Shown in pieces: positions 11,401 to 24,419 of a stretch of DNA of 64,000 nt. The notes beneath the pieces were generated by a model, which did no database searches, had not been told where the DNA came from, and saw only the letters and a list, made by a program, of their open reading frames with translations. The translations under genes and the position numbers were made by a program. Where the stretch lies: the NCBI GenBank assembly GCA_036250195.1, contig JAVHZZ010000012.1:90290591-90354590 (forward strand), written 5' to 3'. Every line of letters begins with the position of its first letter. Within the stretch, counting starts at the first letter, position 1. The DNA is from Mixophyes australis (lineage: Eukaryota > Chordata > Amphibia > Anura > Limnodynastidae).

Positions 11401-12910
11401 TCAATTAATGATTCATGATTCGTGATTCGATTCATGATTCAATTCATGATTCATGATTCATGATTCGATTCATGATTCATGATTCGATTAATGATTCATG
11501 ATTCGATTCATGATTCATGATTAAATTCATGATTTATGATTCATTTTATGATTCATGATTCGATTCATGATTCATGTTTTATGATTCATGATTCATGATT
11601 CATTTCATGATTTAGGATTCAATTCATGATTCATGATTCGATTCATGATTCATGATTCTTGATTCGATTAATGATTCATGAATCCAGTCATGATTCAATT
11701 CATGATTCATGATTCATAATTCGATTTATGATTCATGATTCGATTCATGATTCATGATTCGATTCATGATTCATGATTCGATTCATGATTCATGATTCGA
11801 TTCATGAATCATGATTCGATTCATGATTCATGATTCGATTCATGATTCATGATTCGATTCATGATTCATGATTCGATTCATGATTTGATTCATGATTCAT
11901 GATTTGATTCATGATTCATAATTCAATTCATGATTCAATTCATTATTCATGATTCGATTCATGATTCAAGATTCATGATTCGACTCATGATTCATGATTC
12001 AATTCATGATTCATGATTTGACTCATATTTCATGATTCAATTCATGATTCAATTCATGATTCATGATTCATGATTCGATTCATAAATCATGATTCGACTC
12101 ATGATTCATAATTCATGAATCGACTCATGATTCATGATTCAATTCATGATTTGTGATTCATGATTCAATTCATGATTCATGATTCAATTCATGATTTGTA
12201 ATTCATGATTCAATTCATGATTCATGATTCAGTTCATGATTCGATGCTCTATTCATGATTCAATGCTCTATTCATGATTCAATTTATGATTCAATTCATG
12301 ATTCAATTCATGATTTGTGATTCATGATTCTATTCATGATATATGATTCAATTCATGATTCGATTCATGATTCAATTCATGATTCATGATTCGATTCATG
12401 ATTCAATTCATGATTCATGATTCAATCGCATTATTCATGATTCATGATTCAATTCATGATTCATGGTTCATGATTCGATTCATGTTTCATGATTCAATTC
12501 ATGATTCATGGTTCATGATTCGATTCATGTTTCATGATTCAATTCATGCTTAATGATTCAATTCATGATTCATGATTCAATTCATGATTTGTGATTCATG
12601 ATTCAATTCATGATTCATGATTCAATTCATGATTCATGATTCATGACTTGACTCATGATTCATAATTCAATTCATAATTCATGATTCACGATTTAATTTA
12701 TGATTCATGATTCATTTCATAATTCATGATTCATTTCATAATTCATGATTCATGATTCAATTCATGATTCATGATTCATGATTCAATTCATGATTCAATT
12801 TATGATTCATGATTCATTTCATAATTCATAATTCATGATTCATTTCATAATTCATAATTCATGATTCAATTAATGATTCATGATTCAATTCATGATTCAT
12901 GATTCATGAT
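11401..12910 (+). repeat. Third, partial relative of the 1-5060 segment
   Basis: 11,401 begins with the same words as base 1 (TCAATTAATG, then CGTGATTCG) and follows the order of the left segment through CATTTTATG, TTAGGATTC, GAATCCA, runs of GATTTGATTC, ATTTGTAATTC and a GATGCTCT word near 12,243 corresponding to GATGCTTG near 1020. It covers in about 840 bp what the left copy covers in about 1020 bp, so it is shortened; it has one TTAGGATTC block instead of two. After about 12,300 the similarity to the left copy is lost. A doubled GCTCTATTCATGATTCAA word lies at 12,245-12,280, and a one-off CAATCGCATT is at 12,423. 12,560-12,910 is ordinary units rich in CATTTCATAATTC. Confidence 0.7.
12423..12432 (+). 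other. One-off word CAATCGCATT
   Basis: CAATCGCATTATTC is not derivable from the two units by a single change, and I saw no second copy. It lies between two near-repeats of CATGGTTCATG and may be a scar of a small rearrangement. Confidence 0.5.
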
Positions 12911-13920
12911 TCAATTCTTGATTCATGATTTAATTCATGATTCATGATTCATGATTCAATTCATGATTCATGATTCAATTCAATTCATGATTTATGATTC
13001 ATGATTTAATTCATGATTCATGATTCGATTAATGATTCATGATTTGATTCATGATTCAATTCCTGATTCATGATTCGACTCATGATTCATGATTCAATTC
13101 ATGATTCATGATTCATGATTCGATTCATGATTCATGATTCAATTCATGATTCATGATTCGTGATTCGATTCATGATTCAATTCATGATTCATGATTCAAT
13201 TCATGATTCATGATTCGATTCATGATTCATGATTCGAATAATGATTCATGATTCGATTCATGATTCATGATTCGATTCATGATTCATGATTCGATTCATG
13301 ATTCATGATTCAATTCATGATTCATGATTCGATTTATGATTCATGATTCAATTCATGATTCTTGATTCATGATTTATGATTCAATTCATGATTCATGATT
13401 CAATTCATGATTCATGATTTATAATTCAATTCATGATTCATGATTCGATTCATGATTCATGATTTTATTCATGATTCATGATTTGATTCATGATTCATGA
13501 TTCGATTCATGATTCATGATTCAATTCTTGATTCATGATTTAATTCATGATTCATGATTCATGATTCAATTCATGATTCATGATTCAATTCAATTCATGA
13601 TTTATGATTCATGATTTAATTCATGATTCATGATTCGATTAATGATTCATGATTTGATTCATGATTCAATTCCTGATTCATGATTCGACTCATGATTCAT
13701 GATTCAATTCATGATTCATGATTCATGATTCGATTCATGATTCATGATTCAATTCATGATTCATGATTCGTGATTCGATTCATGATTCAATTCATGATTC
13801 ATGATTCAATTCATGATTCATGATTCGATTCATGATTCATGATTCGAATAATGATTCATGATTCGATTCATGATTCATGATTCGATTCATGATTCATGAT
13901 TCGATTCATGATTCATGATT
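12911..13920 (+). repeat. 610-bp tandem duplication (second copy partial)
   Basis: 12,911-13,310 and 13,521-13,920 match closely at a constant shift of 610 bp, from TCAATTCTTGATTCATG through a double pentamer (ATTCAATTCAATTC), CCTGATTC, CGACTC, CGTGATTCG and GAATAATG. The match ends at 13,921, where C at 13,311 is A and the next words differ (CGATTTATG against CATTTTATG). From there the array follows the 9.8-kb module instead (ACTCATTTTATGATACATG at about 9830 and 13,937). The first unit spans 12,911-13,520; the second is cut after 400 bp, as expected for an unequal exchange joining two different modules. Confidence 0.85.
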
Positions 13921-15631
13921 AAATTCATGATTCATGACTCATTTTATGATACATGATTCCATTCATGATTCGATTCATGATTCATGTTTTATGATTCAAT
14001 TCATGATTCATGATACGATTTATGATTCATGATTCATGATTCAAATCATGATTCATTTCATGATTTAGGATTCAATTCATGATTCATGATTCATGATTCA
14101 ATTCATGATTCATGATTCATGATTCGATTTATGATTCATGATTCGATTCATGATTCATGATTCGATTCATGATTCATGATTCGATTCATGATTCATGATT
14201 CGATTCATGATTCGATTCATGATTCATAATTCAATTCATGATTCATGATTCAATTCATAATTCATGATTAATTTTATATTCATGATTCAATTCATTATTC
14301 ATGATTCATGATTCAATTCATGGTTCATGATTCATGATTCAATTTATGATTCATGATTCATTTCATAATTCATGATTCATGATTCAATTCATGATTCAAT
14401 TCATGATTTATGATTTAATTAATGATTCATGATTCATGATTCGATTCATGATTCAATTCATTATTCATGATTCGATTCGTGATTCAAGATTCATGATTTA
14501 ATTCATGATTCATGGTTCGACTCATGATTCATGATTCAATTCATGATTCATAATTCAATTCATGATTCATGATTCAATTCATGGTTCATGATTCATGATT
14601 CAATTCATGGTTCATGATTCATGATTCAATTCATGATTCATGATTCATGATTCAATTCATGATTTGTGATTCATGATTTAATTTATGATTCGATTCATGA
14701 TTCAATTCAAAATTCATGATTGAATTCATGATGCATGATTCATGATTCAATTCATGATTTGTGATTCATAATTCAATTCATGATTCATGATTCATTATTT
14801 AATTCATGATTCATGATTCGATTAATGATTCATGATTATATTCATGATTCATGATTCGACTCATGATTCATGAGTCAATTCATGATTCATGATTCGACTC
14901 ATGATTCATGATTCAATTCATGATTCATGATTCAATTCATGATTCATGATTCAATTCATGATTCATGATTCATGATTCAATTCATGTTTCATGATTCATG
15001 ATTCAATTCATGATTCATGATTTAATTTCTGATTCGATTCATGATTCACGATTCAATTCATGATTCATGATTAATGATTCGATTCATGTTTTATGATTCA
15101 ATTCATGATTCATGATTCAATTCATGTTTCATGATTCATGATTCAATTCATGATTCATGATTCAATTTATGATTCGATTCATGATTCATGATTCGATTTA
15201 TGATTCATGATTCATTTCATGATTTATTATTCAATTCATGATTCATGATTCATGATTTGATTCATGATTCGATTAATGATTCATGATTCGATTCATGATT
15301 CAATTCATGATTCATGATTCATGATTCGATTTATGATTCATGATTCGATTCATGATTCATGATTCAATTCATGATTCATGATTCAATTCATGATTCATGA
15401 TTCAATTCATGATTCATGATTCATTTCATGATTCATAATTCAATTCATGACTCAATTCATTATTCATGATTCGATTCATGATTCAAGATTCATGATTCAA
15501 TTCATCATTCAAGATTCATGATTCAATTCATGATTTATGATTCATGATTCGACTCATGATTCATAATTCAATTAATGATTCATGATTCAATTCATGATTC
15601 ATGATTCATGATTCGATTCATGATTAATGAT
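13921..15631 (+). repeat. Array segment resembling 9.8-11.4 kb
   Basis: Starts with ATTAAATTCATGATTCATGACTC and GATACATGATTC, words shared with about 9815-9850, and continues with GATACGATTT, TTAGGATTC (about 14,065), CATGGTTCATG words, TGAGTCA (about 14,873) and CGACTC. It ends with ATTAATGATTCAATTAATG, the same words that precede 11,401 and the inverted blocks. No unique sequence; this is the left flank of the right copy of the segmental duplication. Confidence 0.6.
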
Positions 15632-18600
15632 TCAATTAATGATTCATGATTCGTGATTCGATTCATGATTCAATTCATGATTCATGATTCATGATTCGAT
15701 TCATGATTCATGATTAAATTCATGATTCATGATTCATTTTATGATTCATGATTCGATTCATGATTCATGTTTTATGATTCAATTCATGATTCATGATCCG
15801 ATTTACGATTCATGATTCATGATTCATGATTCAAATCATGATTCATTTTATGATTTAGGATTCAATTCATGATTCAATTCATGATTCATGATCCGATTTA
15901 TGATTCATGATTCATGATTAAAATCATGATTCATTTTATGATTTAGGATTCAATTCATGATTCATGATTCATGATTCGATTCATGATTCATGATTCATGA
16001 TTTGATTAATGATTCATGAATCCATTCATGATTCAATTCATGATTCATGATTCATGATTCGATTTATTATTCATGATTCGATTTATGATTCATGATTCGA
16101 TTCATGATTCATGATTCGATTCATTATTTATGATTCGATTCATGATTCATGATTCGATTCATGATTCATGATTTGATTCATGATTCATGATTTGATTCAT
16201 GATTCATAATTCGATTCATGATTCAATTCATTATTCATGATTCGATTCATGATTCAAGATTCATGATTCGATTCATGATTCAAGATTCATGATTCGACTC
16301 ATGATTCATGATTCAATTCATGATTCATGATTCGACTCATATTTCATGATTCAATTCACGATTCATGATTCAATTCATGATTCAATTCATGATTCATGAT
16401 TCGACTCATGATTCATGATTCATTCATATACATGATTCATCATTCAATTCATGATTCAATTTATGATTCATGATTCATGATTCGACTCATGATTCATAAT
16501 TCATGATTCATGATTCAATTCATGATTTGTGATTCATGATTCAATTCATGATTCATGATTCGATTCATGATTTGTAATTCATGATTCAATTCATGATTCA
16601 TGATTCAATTCATGATTCGATGCTTGATTCATGATTCAATTTATGATTCAATTCATGATTCATGATTCGATTCATGATTCGATTTATGATTCAATTCATG
16701 ATTCATGAATCAATTCATGATTAATGATTCAATTTATGATTCATGATTCAATTCATGATTTATGATTCATGATTCGATTTATGATTCATGATTCGATTCA
16801 TGATTCATGATTCGATTCATGATTCAATTCATGATTCATGATTCGATTCATGATTCGATTTATGTTTCAATTCATGATTCATGAATCAATTCATGATTAA
16901 TGATTCAATTTATGATTCATGATTCAATTCATGATTTATGATTCATGATTCGATTTATGATTCATGATTCGATTCATGATTCATGATTCGATTCATAATT
17001 CAATTCATGATTCATGATTCAATTCATGATTCATGATTCATGATTCAATTCATGATTCATGATTCGAATCATGATTTGTGATTCATGATTCAATTCATGA
17101 TTCATGATTCAATTCATGATTCATGATTCGATTCATGATTCGATTAATGATTCATGATTCAATTTATGATTCATGATTCATGATTTGACTCATGATTCAT
17201 GATTCAATTCATAATTCATGATTCATGATTAATTTCATAATTCATGATTCATGATTCAATTAATGATTCATGATTCATGATTCAATTCATGATTCATGAT
17301 TAAATTTATGATTCATGATTAATTTCATAATTCATAATTCATGATTCGATTAATGATTCATGATTCAATTCATGATTCATGATTCGATTCATGAATCATG
17401 ATTCGATTTATGATTCATGATTCAATTCATGATTCATGAGTTGATTCATAATTCATGATTCAATTCATGATTCATGATTCATGATTTATGATTCAATTCA
17501 TGATTCATGATTCAATTCATGATTCGATTCATTATTCATGATTCGATTCGTGATTCAAGATTCATGATTCAATTCATGATTCATGATTCAATTCATGATT
17601 CAATTCATGATTCGATTCATGATTCATGATTCGATTCATGATTCATGATTCGATTCATGATTCATGATTCAATTCATGATTCATGATTGAATTCATGATT
17701 CATGATTTGATTAATGATTCATGATTTGATTCATGATTCAATTCCTGATTCATGATTCACATCATGATTCAATTCTTGATTCATGATTCATGATTCGACT
17801 CATGATTCATTTCTTGATTCATGATTCATGATTCAATTCATGATTCATGATTCTTGATTCGATTGATGATTCAAATCATGATTCAATTCATTATTCATGA
17901 TTCGATTCGTGATTCAAGATTCATGATTCAATTCATGATTTATGATTCATGATTTGACTCATATTTAATGCTTCAATTCATGATTCATGATTCAATTCAT
18001 GATTCATGATTCATTCATATTTCATGATTCGATTAATGATTCATGATTCGATTCATGATTCAATTCATGATTAATGATTTAATTCATGATTCATAATTCA
18101 TGTTTCGATTCATGATTTAATTCGATTCATGATTCATGATTCAATTCATGATTCATGATTCGATTCATTATTCAATTCATGATTTATGATTCATGATTTA
18201 ATTCATGATTCGATTAATGATTCATGATTTGATTCATGATTCAATTCCTGATTCAATATTCACATCATGATTCAAGATTCATGATTCAATTCTTGATTTA
18301 TGATTCATGATTTAATTTATGATTCATGATTTAATTCATGATTCATGATTCGATTAATGATTCATGATTCGACTCATGATTCATGATTCATGATTCATGA
18401 TTCAATTCATAATTCATGATTTAATACATGATTCATGATTCATTTCATAATTCATGATTCATGATTCATTTCATAATTCATGATTCATGATTCAATTCAT
18501 GATTCAATTCATGATTCATGATTTGATTCATGATTCATGATTCAATTCATGATTTATGATTCAATTCCTGATTCATGATTCACATCATGATTCAAGATTC

Positions 18601-19559
18601 ATGATTCAATTCATGATTTATGATTCATGATTCGACTCATGATTCATGATTCAATTCATGATTCATTATTCGACTCATGTTTCATGATTCATGATTCATG
18701 ATTCGATTAATGATTCATGATTTGATTCATGATTCAATTCCTGATTCAATATTCACATCATGATTCAAGATTCATGATTCAATTCTTGATTTATGATTCA
18801 TGATTTAATTCATGATTCATGATTCGATTAATGATTCATGATTCGACTCATGATTCATGATTCATGATTCAATTCATAATTCATGATTTAATTCATGATT
18901 CATGATTCATTTCATAATTCATGATTCATGATTCATTTCATAATTCATGATTCATGATTCAATTCATGATTCAATTCATGATTCATGATTCATGATTTGA
19001 TTCATGATTTATGATTCAATTCCTGATTCATGATTCACATCATGATTCAAGATTCATGATTCAATTCATGATTTATGATTCATGATTCGACTCATGATTC
19101 ATGATTCAATTCATGATTCATTATTCGACTCATGATTCATGATTCAATTCATAATTCATGATTTAATTCATGATTCATGATTTAATTCATGATTCATGAT
19201 TCATTTCACAATTCATGATTCATGATTCATTTCATAATTCATGATTCAATTCATGATTCAATTTATGATTCATGATTCATGATTCAATTCATGATTCATG
19301 ATTCAATTCTTGATTCATGATTCGATTCATAATTCAATTCATGATTCAATTCATTATTCATGATTCGATTCATGATTCAAGATTCATGATTCAAGATTCA
19401 TGATTCAATTCATGATTCAAGATTCATGATTCAATTCATGATTTATGATTCATTATTCGATTCATGATTCAATTCATGATTCATGATTCAATTCATGATT
19501 CATGATTCATCATTCGATTCATGATTAATGATTCAATTAATGATTCATGATTCGTGATT

Positions 19560-19978
19560 CGAATCATGAATCATAAATCATGAATTGAATCATGAATCTT
19601 GAATCATGATGTGAATCATGAATCAGGAATTGAATCATGAATCAAATCATGAATCATTAATCGAATCATGAATCAAATCATGAATCATAAATCAAGAATT
19701 GAATTGACTCATGAATCATGAATTGAATCATGAATCATGAATCATGAATTGAATCATGAATCATGAATCATGAATCGAATCATGAATCGAATCATGAATC
19801 GAATCATGAATTGAATCATGAATCATGAATTGAATCATGAATCATGAATTGAATCATGAATCATGAATGATTCATGATTCAATTCATGATTTGTGATTCA
19901 TGATTCAATTCCTGATTCATGATTCACATCATGAATTAAGATTCATGATTCAATTCATGATTTATGATTCATGATTCG
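19560..19978. repeat. Inverted repeat: 68-bp arms around a 283-bp spacer (B)
   Basis: Arms 19,560-19,627 and 19,911-19,978 are reverse complements with the same two mismatches as in copy A (GAATTAAG in the right arm). The loop is 12 bp shorter than in A because of the missing 12-mer. Confidence 0.85.
19561..19868 (-). repeat. Inverted satellite block B (308 bp)
   Basis: Second copy of the inverted block, in the same position within the duplicated segment as block A. It differs from A chiefly by three instead of four CGAATCATGAAT 12-mers, which accounts for the 12-bp length difference. Both ends have the same palindromic junctions as A. The shared junctions and interior show that the inversion happened once, before the segmental duplication. 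Confidence 0.93.
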
Positions 19979-20880
19979 ACTCATGATTCATGATTCAATT
20001 CATGATTCATGATTCTTGATTCGATTCATGATTCAAATCATGATTCAATTCATTATTCATGATTCGATTCGTGATTCAAGATTCATGATTCAATTCATGA
20101 TTTATGATTTATGATTTGACTCATATTTAATGCTTCAATTCATGATTCATGATTTAATTCATGATTCATAATTCATGTTTCGATTCATGATTCATGATTC
20201 AATTCATGATTCATAATTCAATTCATGATTCATGATTCGAATCTTGATTCATGATTCGATTCCAGATTCAATTTATGATTTATGATTCATGATTTAATTC
20301 ATGATTCATGATTCGATTAATGATTCATGATTTGATTCATGATTCATGATTCATGATTCATGATTCATGATTCGATTCATGATTCATGATTCGATTTATG
20401 ATTCATGATTTGATTCATGATTCATGATTCGATTCATGATTCATGATTCGATTCATTATTCATGATTCGATTCATGATTCATGATTTGATTCATGATTCA
20501 TAATTCAATTCATGATTCAATTCATTATTCATGATTCGATTCATGATTCAAGATTTATGATTCTATTTATGATTCAAGATTCATGATTCGACTCATGATT
20601 CATGATTCGACTCATATTTCATGATTCAATTCATGATTCAAATCATGATTCATGATTCATTCATATACATGATTCATGATTCGACTCATGATTCATAATT
20701 CATGATACGACTCATGATTCATGATTCATGATTCATGATTCAATTCATGATTTGTGATTCATGATTCAATTCATGATTCATGATTCAATTCATGATTTGT
20801 AATTCATGATTCAATTCATGATTCATGATTCAATTCATGATTCATGATTCAATTAATGATTCATAATTCAATTCATGATT

Positions 20881-22020
20881 CATGATTCGATTCATGATTC
20901 AATTAATTATTTATGATTCATGATTCGACTCATGAATCATGATTCAATTCATGATTCATGATTCAATTCATGATTCAATTCATTATTCATGATTCATGAT
21001 TCAATTCATGATTCATGGTTCATGATTTGATTCATGGTTCATGATTCATGATTCAATTCATGATTTGTGATTCATGATTCAATTCATGATTCATGATTCG
21101 ATTCATGATTCATGATTCGATTAATGATTCATGATTCATGATTTGACTCATGATTCATGATTCAATTCATAATTCATGAATTATGATTTAATTCATGATT
21201 CATGATTCATTTCATAATTCATGATTCATGATTAATTTCATAATTCATGATTCATGATTCAATTCATGATTCATGATTCAATTCATGATTCATGATTCAA
21301 TTCATGATTCAATTTATGATTCATGATTCATTTCATAATTCATGATTCGATTAATGATTCATGATTCAATTCATGATTCATGATTCAATTCATGATTCAT
21401 GATTCAATTCATGATTCATGATTCATGATTTGATTCATGATTCATGATTTATGATTTGATTCATGATTCATGATTATTGATTCATGATTCAATTCATGAT
21501 TCATGATTCGATTTATGATTCATGATTCAATTCATGATTCATGAGTTGATTCATAATTCATGATTCAATTCATGATTCATGATTCATGATTTATGATTCA
21601 ATTCATAATTCATGATTCAATTCATGATTCAATTCATTATTCATGATTCGATTCGTGATTCAAGATTCATGATTCGATTCATGATTCAATTCATGATTCA
21701 TGATTAAATTCATGATTCATGATTCAATTCATGATTCAATTCATGATTCATGATTCGATTCATGATTCATGATTCGATTCATGATTCATGATTCGATTCA
21801 TGATTCATGATTTAATTCATGATTCATTATTCATGATTCAATTCATGATTCACGATTCATGATTCAATTCATGATTCATAAGTCAATTCAATTCATGATT
21901 TATGATTCATGATTTAATTCATGATTCATGATTCGATTAATGATTCATGATTTGATTCATGATTCAATTCCTGATTCATGATTCAAGATTCATGATTCAA
22001 TTCATGATTTATGATTCATG
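20881..22020 (+). repeat. Mosaic domain, first part
   Basis: Contains the landmarks that characterise the rest of the 21-57 kb domain: CATGGTTCATG pairs near 21,015, TTTGACTC followed by AATTCATGAATTATGATTT near 21,150, repeated TTTCATAATTCATG words, CATGAGTTGATTCATAATTC near 21,544, and AATTCATTATTCATG with CGATTCGTGATTCAAG near 21,640. The part from about 21,100 onward lines up with about 25,530-26,450 at a shift near 4.43 kb. No unique sequence. Confidence 0.65.
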
Positions 22021-22550
22021 ATTTGACTCATATTTAATGCTTCAATTCATGATTCATGATTCAATTCATGATTCATTCATAATTCATGATTCGATTAATG
22101 ATTCATGATTCGATTCATGATTCAATTCATGATTCATGATTTAATTCATGATTCATGATTCGATTAATGATTCATGATTTGATTCATGATTCATGATTCA
22201 TGATTCATGATTCGATTCATGATTCATGATTCGATTTATGATTCATGATTCGATTCATGATTCATGATTCGATTCATGATTCTTGATTCGATTCATGATT
22301 CAAATCATGATTCAATTCATTATTCATGATTCGATTCGTGATTCAAGATTCATGATTCAATTCATGATTTATGATTTATGATTTGACTCATATTTAATGC
22401 TTCAATTCATGATTCATGATTCAATTCATGATTCATTCATAATTCATGATTCGATTAATGATTCATGATTCGATTCATGATTCAATTCATGATTCATGAT
22501 TTAATTCATGATTCATGATTCGATTAATGATTCATGATTTGATTCATGAT
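22021..22550 (+). repeat. 360-bp tandem duplication
   Basis: 22,021-22,190 is repeated without a visible difference at 22,381-22,550 (shift exactly 360 bp), beginning with TTTGACTCATATTTAATGC. After that the second copy has an extra GATTTGATTCATG, and both continue into similar CGATTCATGATTCATG runs. It is a local unequal-exchange product carrying two copies of the TATTTAATGC landmark only 360 bp apart. Confidence 0.85.
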
Positions 22551-24419
22551 TTGATTCATGATTCATGATTCATGATTCATGATTCGATTCATGATTCATG
22601 ATTCGATTTATGATTCATGATTCGATTCATGATTCATGATTCGATTCATGATTCATGATTCGATTCATTATTCATGATTCGATTCATGATTCATGATTTG
22701 ATTCATGATTCATAATTCAATTCATGATTCAATTCATTATTCATGATTCGATTCATGATTCAATATTTATGATTCGATTTATGATTCAAGATTCATGATT
22801 CGACTCATGATTCATGATTCGACTCATATTTCATGATTCAATTCATGATTCAATTCATGATTCATGATTCATTCATATACATGATTCATGATTCAATTCA
22901 TGATTCATGATTCGACTCATGATTCATGATTCGACTCATGATTCATAATTCATGATACGACTCATGATTCATGATTCATGATTCATGATTCAATTCATGA
23001 TTTGTGATTCATGATTCAATTCATGATTTGTGATTCATGATTCAATTCATGATTCATGATTCAATTCATGATTTGTAATTCATGATTCAATTCATGATTC
23101 ATGATTCAATTCATGATTCATGATTCAATTAATGATTCATAATTCAATTCATGATTCATGATTCGATTCATGATTCAATTCATGATTTATGATTCATGAT
23201 TCGACTCATGAATCATGATTCAATTCATGATTCATGATTCAATTCATGATTCAATTCATTATTCATGATTCATGATTCAATTCATGATTCATGGTTCATG
23301 ATTCGATTCATGGTTCATGATTCATGATTCAATTCATGATTTGTGATTCATGATTCAATTCATGATTCATGATTCGATTCATGATTCATGATTCGATTAA
23401 TGATTCATGATTCATGATTTGACTCATGATTCATGATTCAATTCATAATTCATGAATTATGATTTAATTCATGATTCATGATTCAATTCATGATTTGTGA
23501 TTCATGATTCAATTCATGATTCATGATTCGATTCATGATTCATGATTCGATTAATGATTCATGATTCATGATTTGACTCATGATTCATGATTCAATTCAT
23601 AATTCATGAATTATGATTTAATTCATGATTCATGATTCATTTCATAATTCATGATTCATGATTTATTTCATAATTCATGATTCATGATTCAATTCATGAT
23701 TCATGATTCAATTCATGATTCATGATTCAATTCATGATTCAATTTATGATTCATGATTCATTTCATAATTCATGATTCGATTAATGATTCATGATTCAAT
23801 TCATGATTCATGATTCAATTCATGATTCATGATTTGATTCAAGATTCATGATTCATGATTTGATTCATGATTCATTATTCATGATTCATGATTCAATTCA
23901 TGATTCATGATTCAATTCATGATTCATGATTCGATTTATGATTCATGATTCAATTCATGATTCATGAGTTGATTCATAATTCATGATTCAATTCATGATT
24001 CATGATTCATGATTTATGATTCAATTCATAATTCATGATTCAATTCATTATTCAATTCATTATTCATGATTCGATTCGTGATTCAAGATTCATGATTAAA
24101 TTCATGATTCATGATTAAATTCATGATTCATGATTAAATTCATGATTCATGATTAAATTCATGATTCGATTCATGATTCATGATTCGATTCATGATTCAT
24201 GATTCGATTCATGATTCATGATTCGATTCATGATTCATGATTCAATTCTTGATTCATGATTTAATTCATGATTCATTATTCATGATTCAATTCATGATTC
24301 ATGATTCATGATTCAATTCATGATTCATGAGTCAATTCAATTCATGATTTATGATTCATGATTTGATTCATGATTCAATTCCTGATTCATGATTCAAGAT
24401 TCATGATTCAATTCATGAT
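22551..24419 (+). repeat. Mosaic domain with a 154-bp tandem duplication
   Basis: Landmarks CATATACATG near 22,875, GATACGACTC near 22,954, CATGGTTCATG near 23,290, TTTGACTC and GAATTATG near 23,420. The words from ATTTGTGATTCATG through TTTGACTC to GAATTATGATTTAATTC occur twice in succession (TTTGTG at 23,340 and 23,494; shift 154 bp). A run of four ATTAAATTCATG words near 24,096-24,163 is a local homogenisation of a normally mixed position. Otherwise ordinary 12/19-bp units. Confidence 0.7.

Larger units (their letters stand above)
15632..20880 (+). repeat. Segmental duplication, right copy (with inverted block)
   Basis: Right-hand partner of 1-5060. The landmark order is unchanged: TCAATTAATG at 15,632, CGTGATTCG at 15,652, the doubled TCCGATTT/TTAGGATTC block at about 15,800-15,960, the 176-bp duplication at about 16,680-17,030, CTCATATTTAATGCTTC near 17,956, AATATTCACATC near 18,255, the inverted block, CATATACATG near 20,661 and GATACGACTC near 20,706. 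Relative to the left copy it lacks one 19-bp unit near 15,712, gains a TTTAATTTATGATTCATGA unit near 18,310, carries about 64 bp more after CACATC near 18,590, and has one 12-mer fewer in the inverted block. After about 20,880 it continues into the 21-57 kb mosaic domain, whereas the left copy continues into the CATAATATG domain, so about 20,880 is a real breakpoint. Confidence 0.88.
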
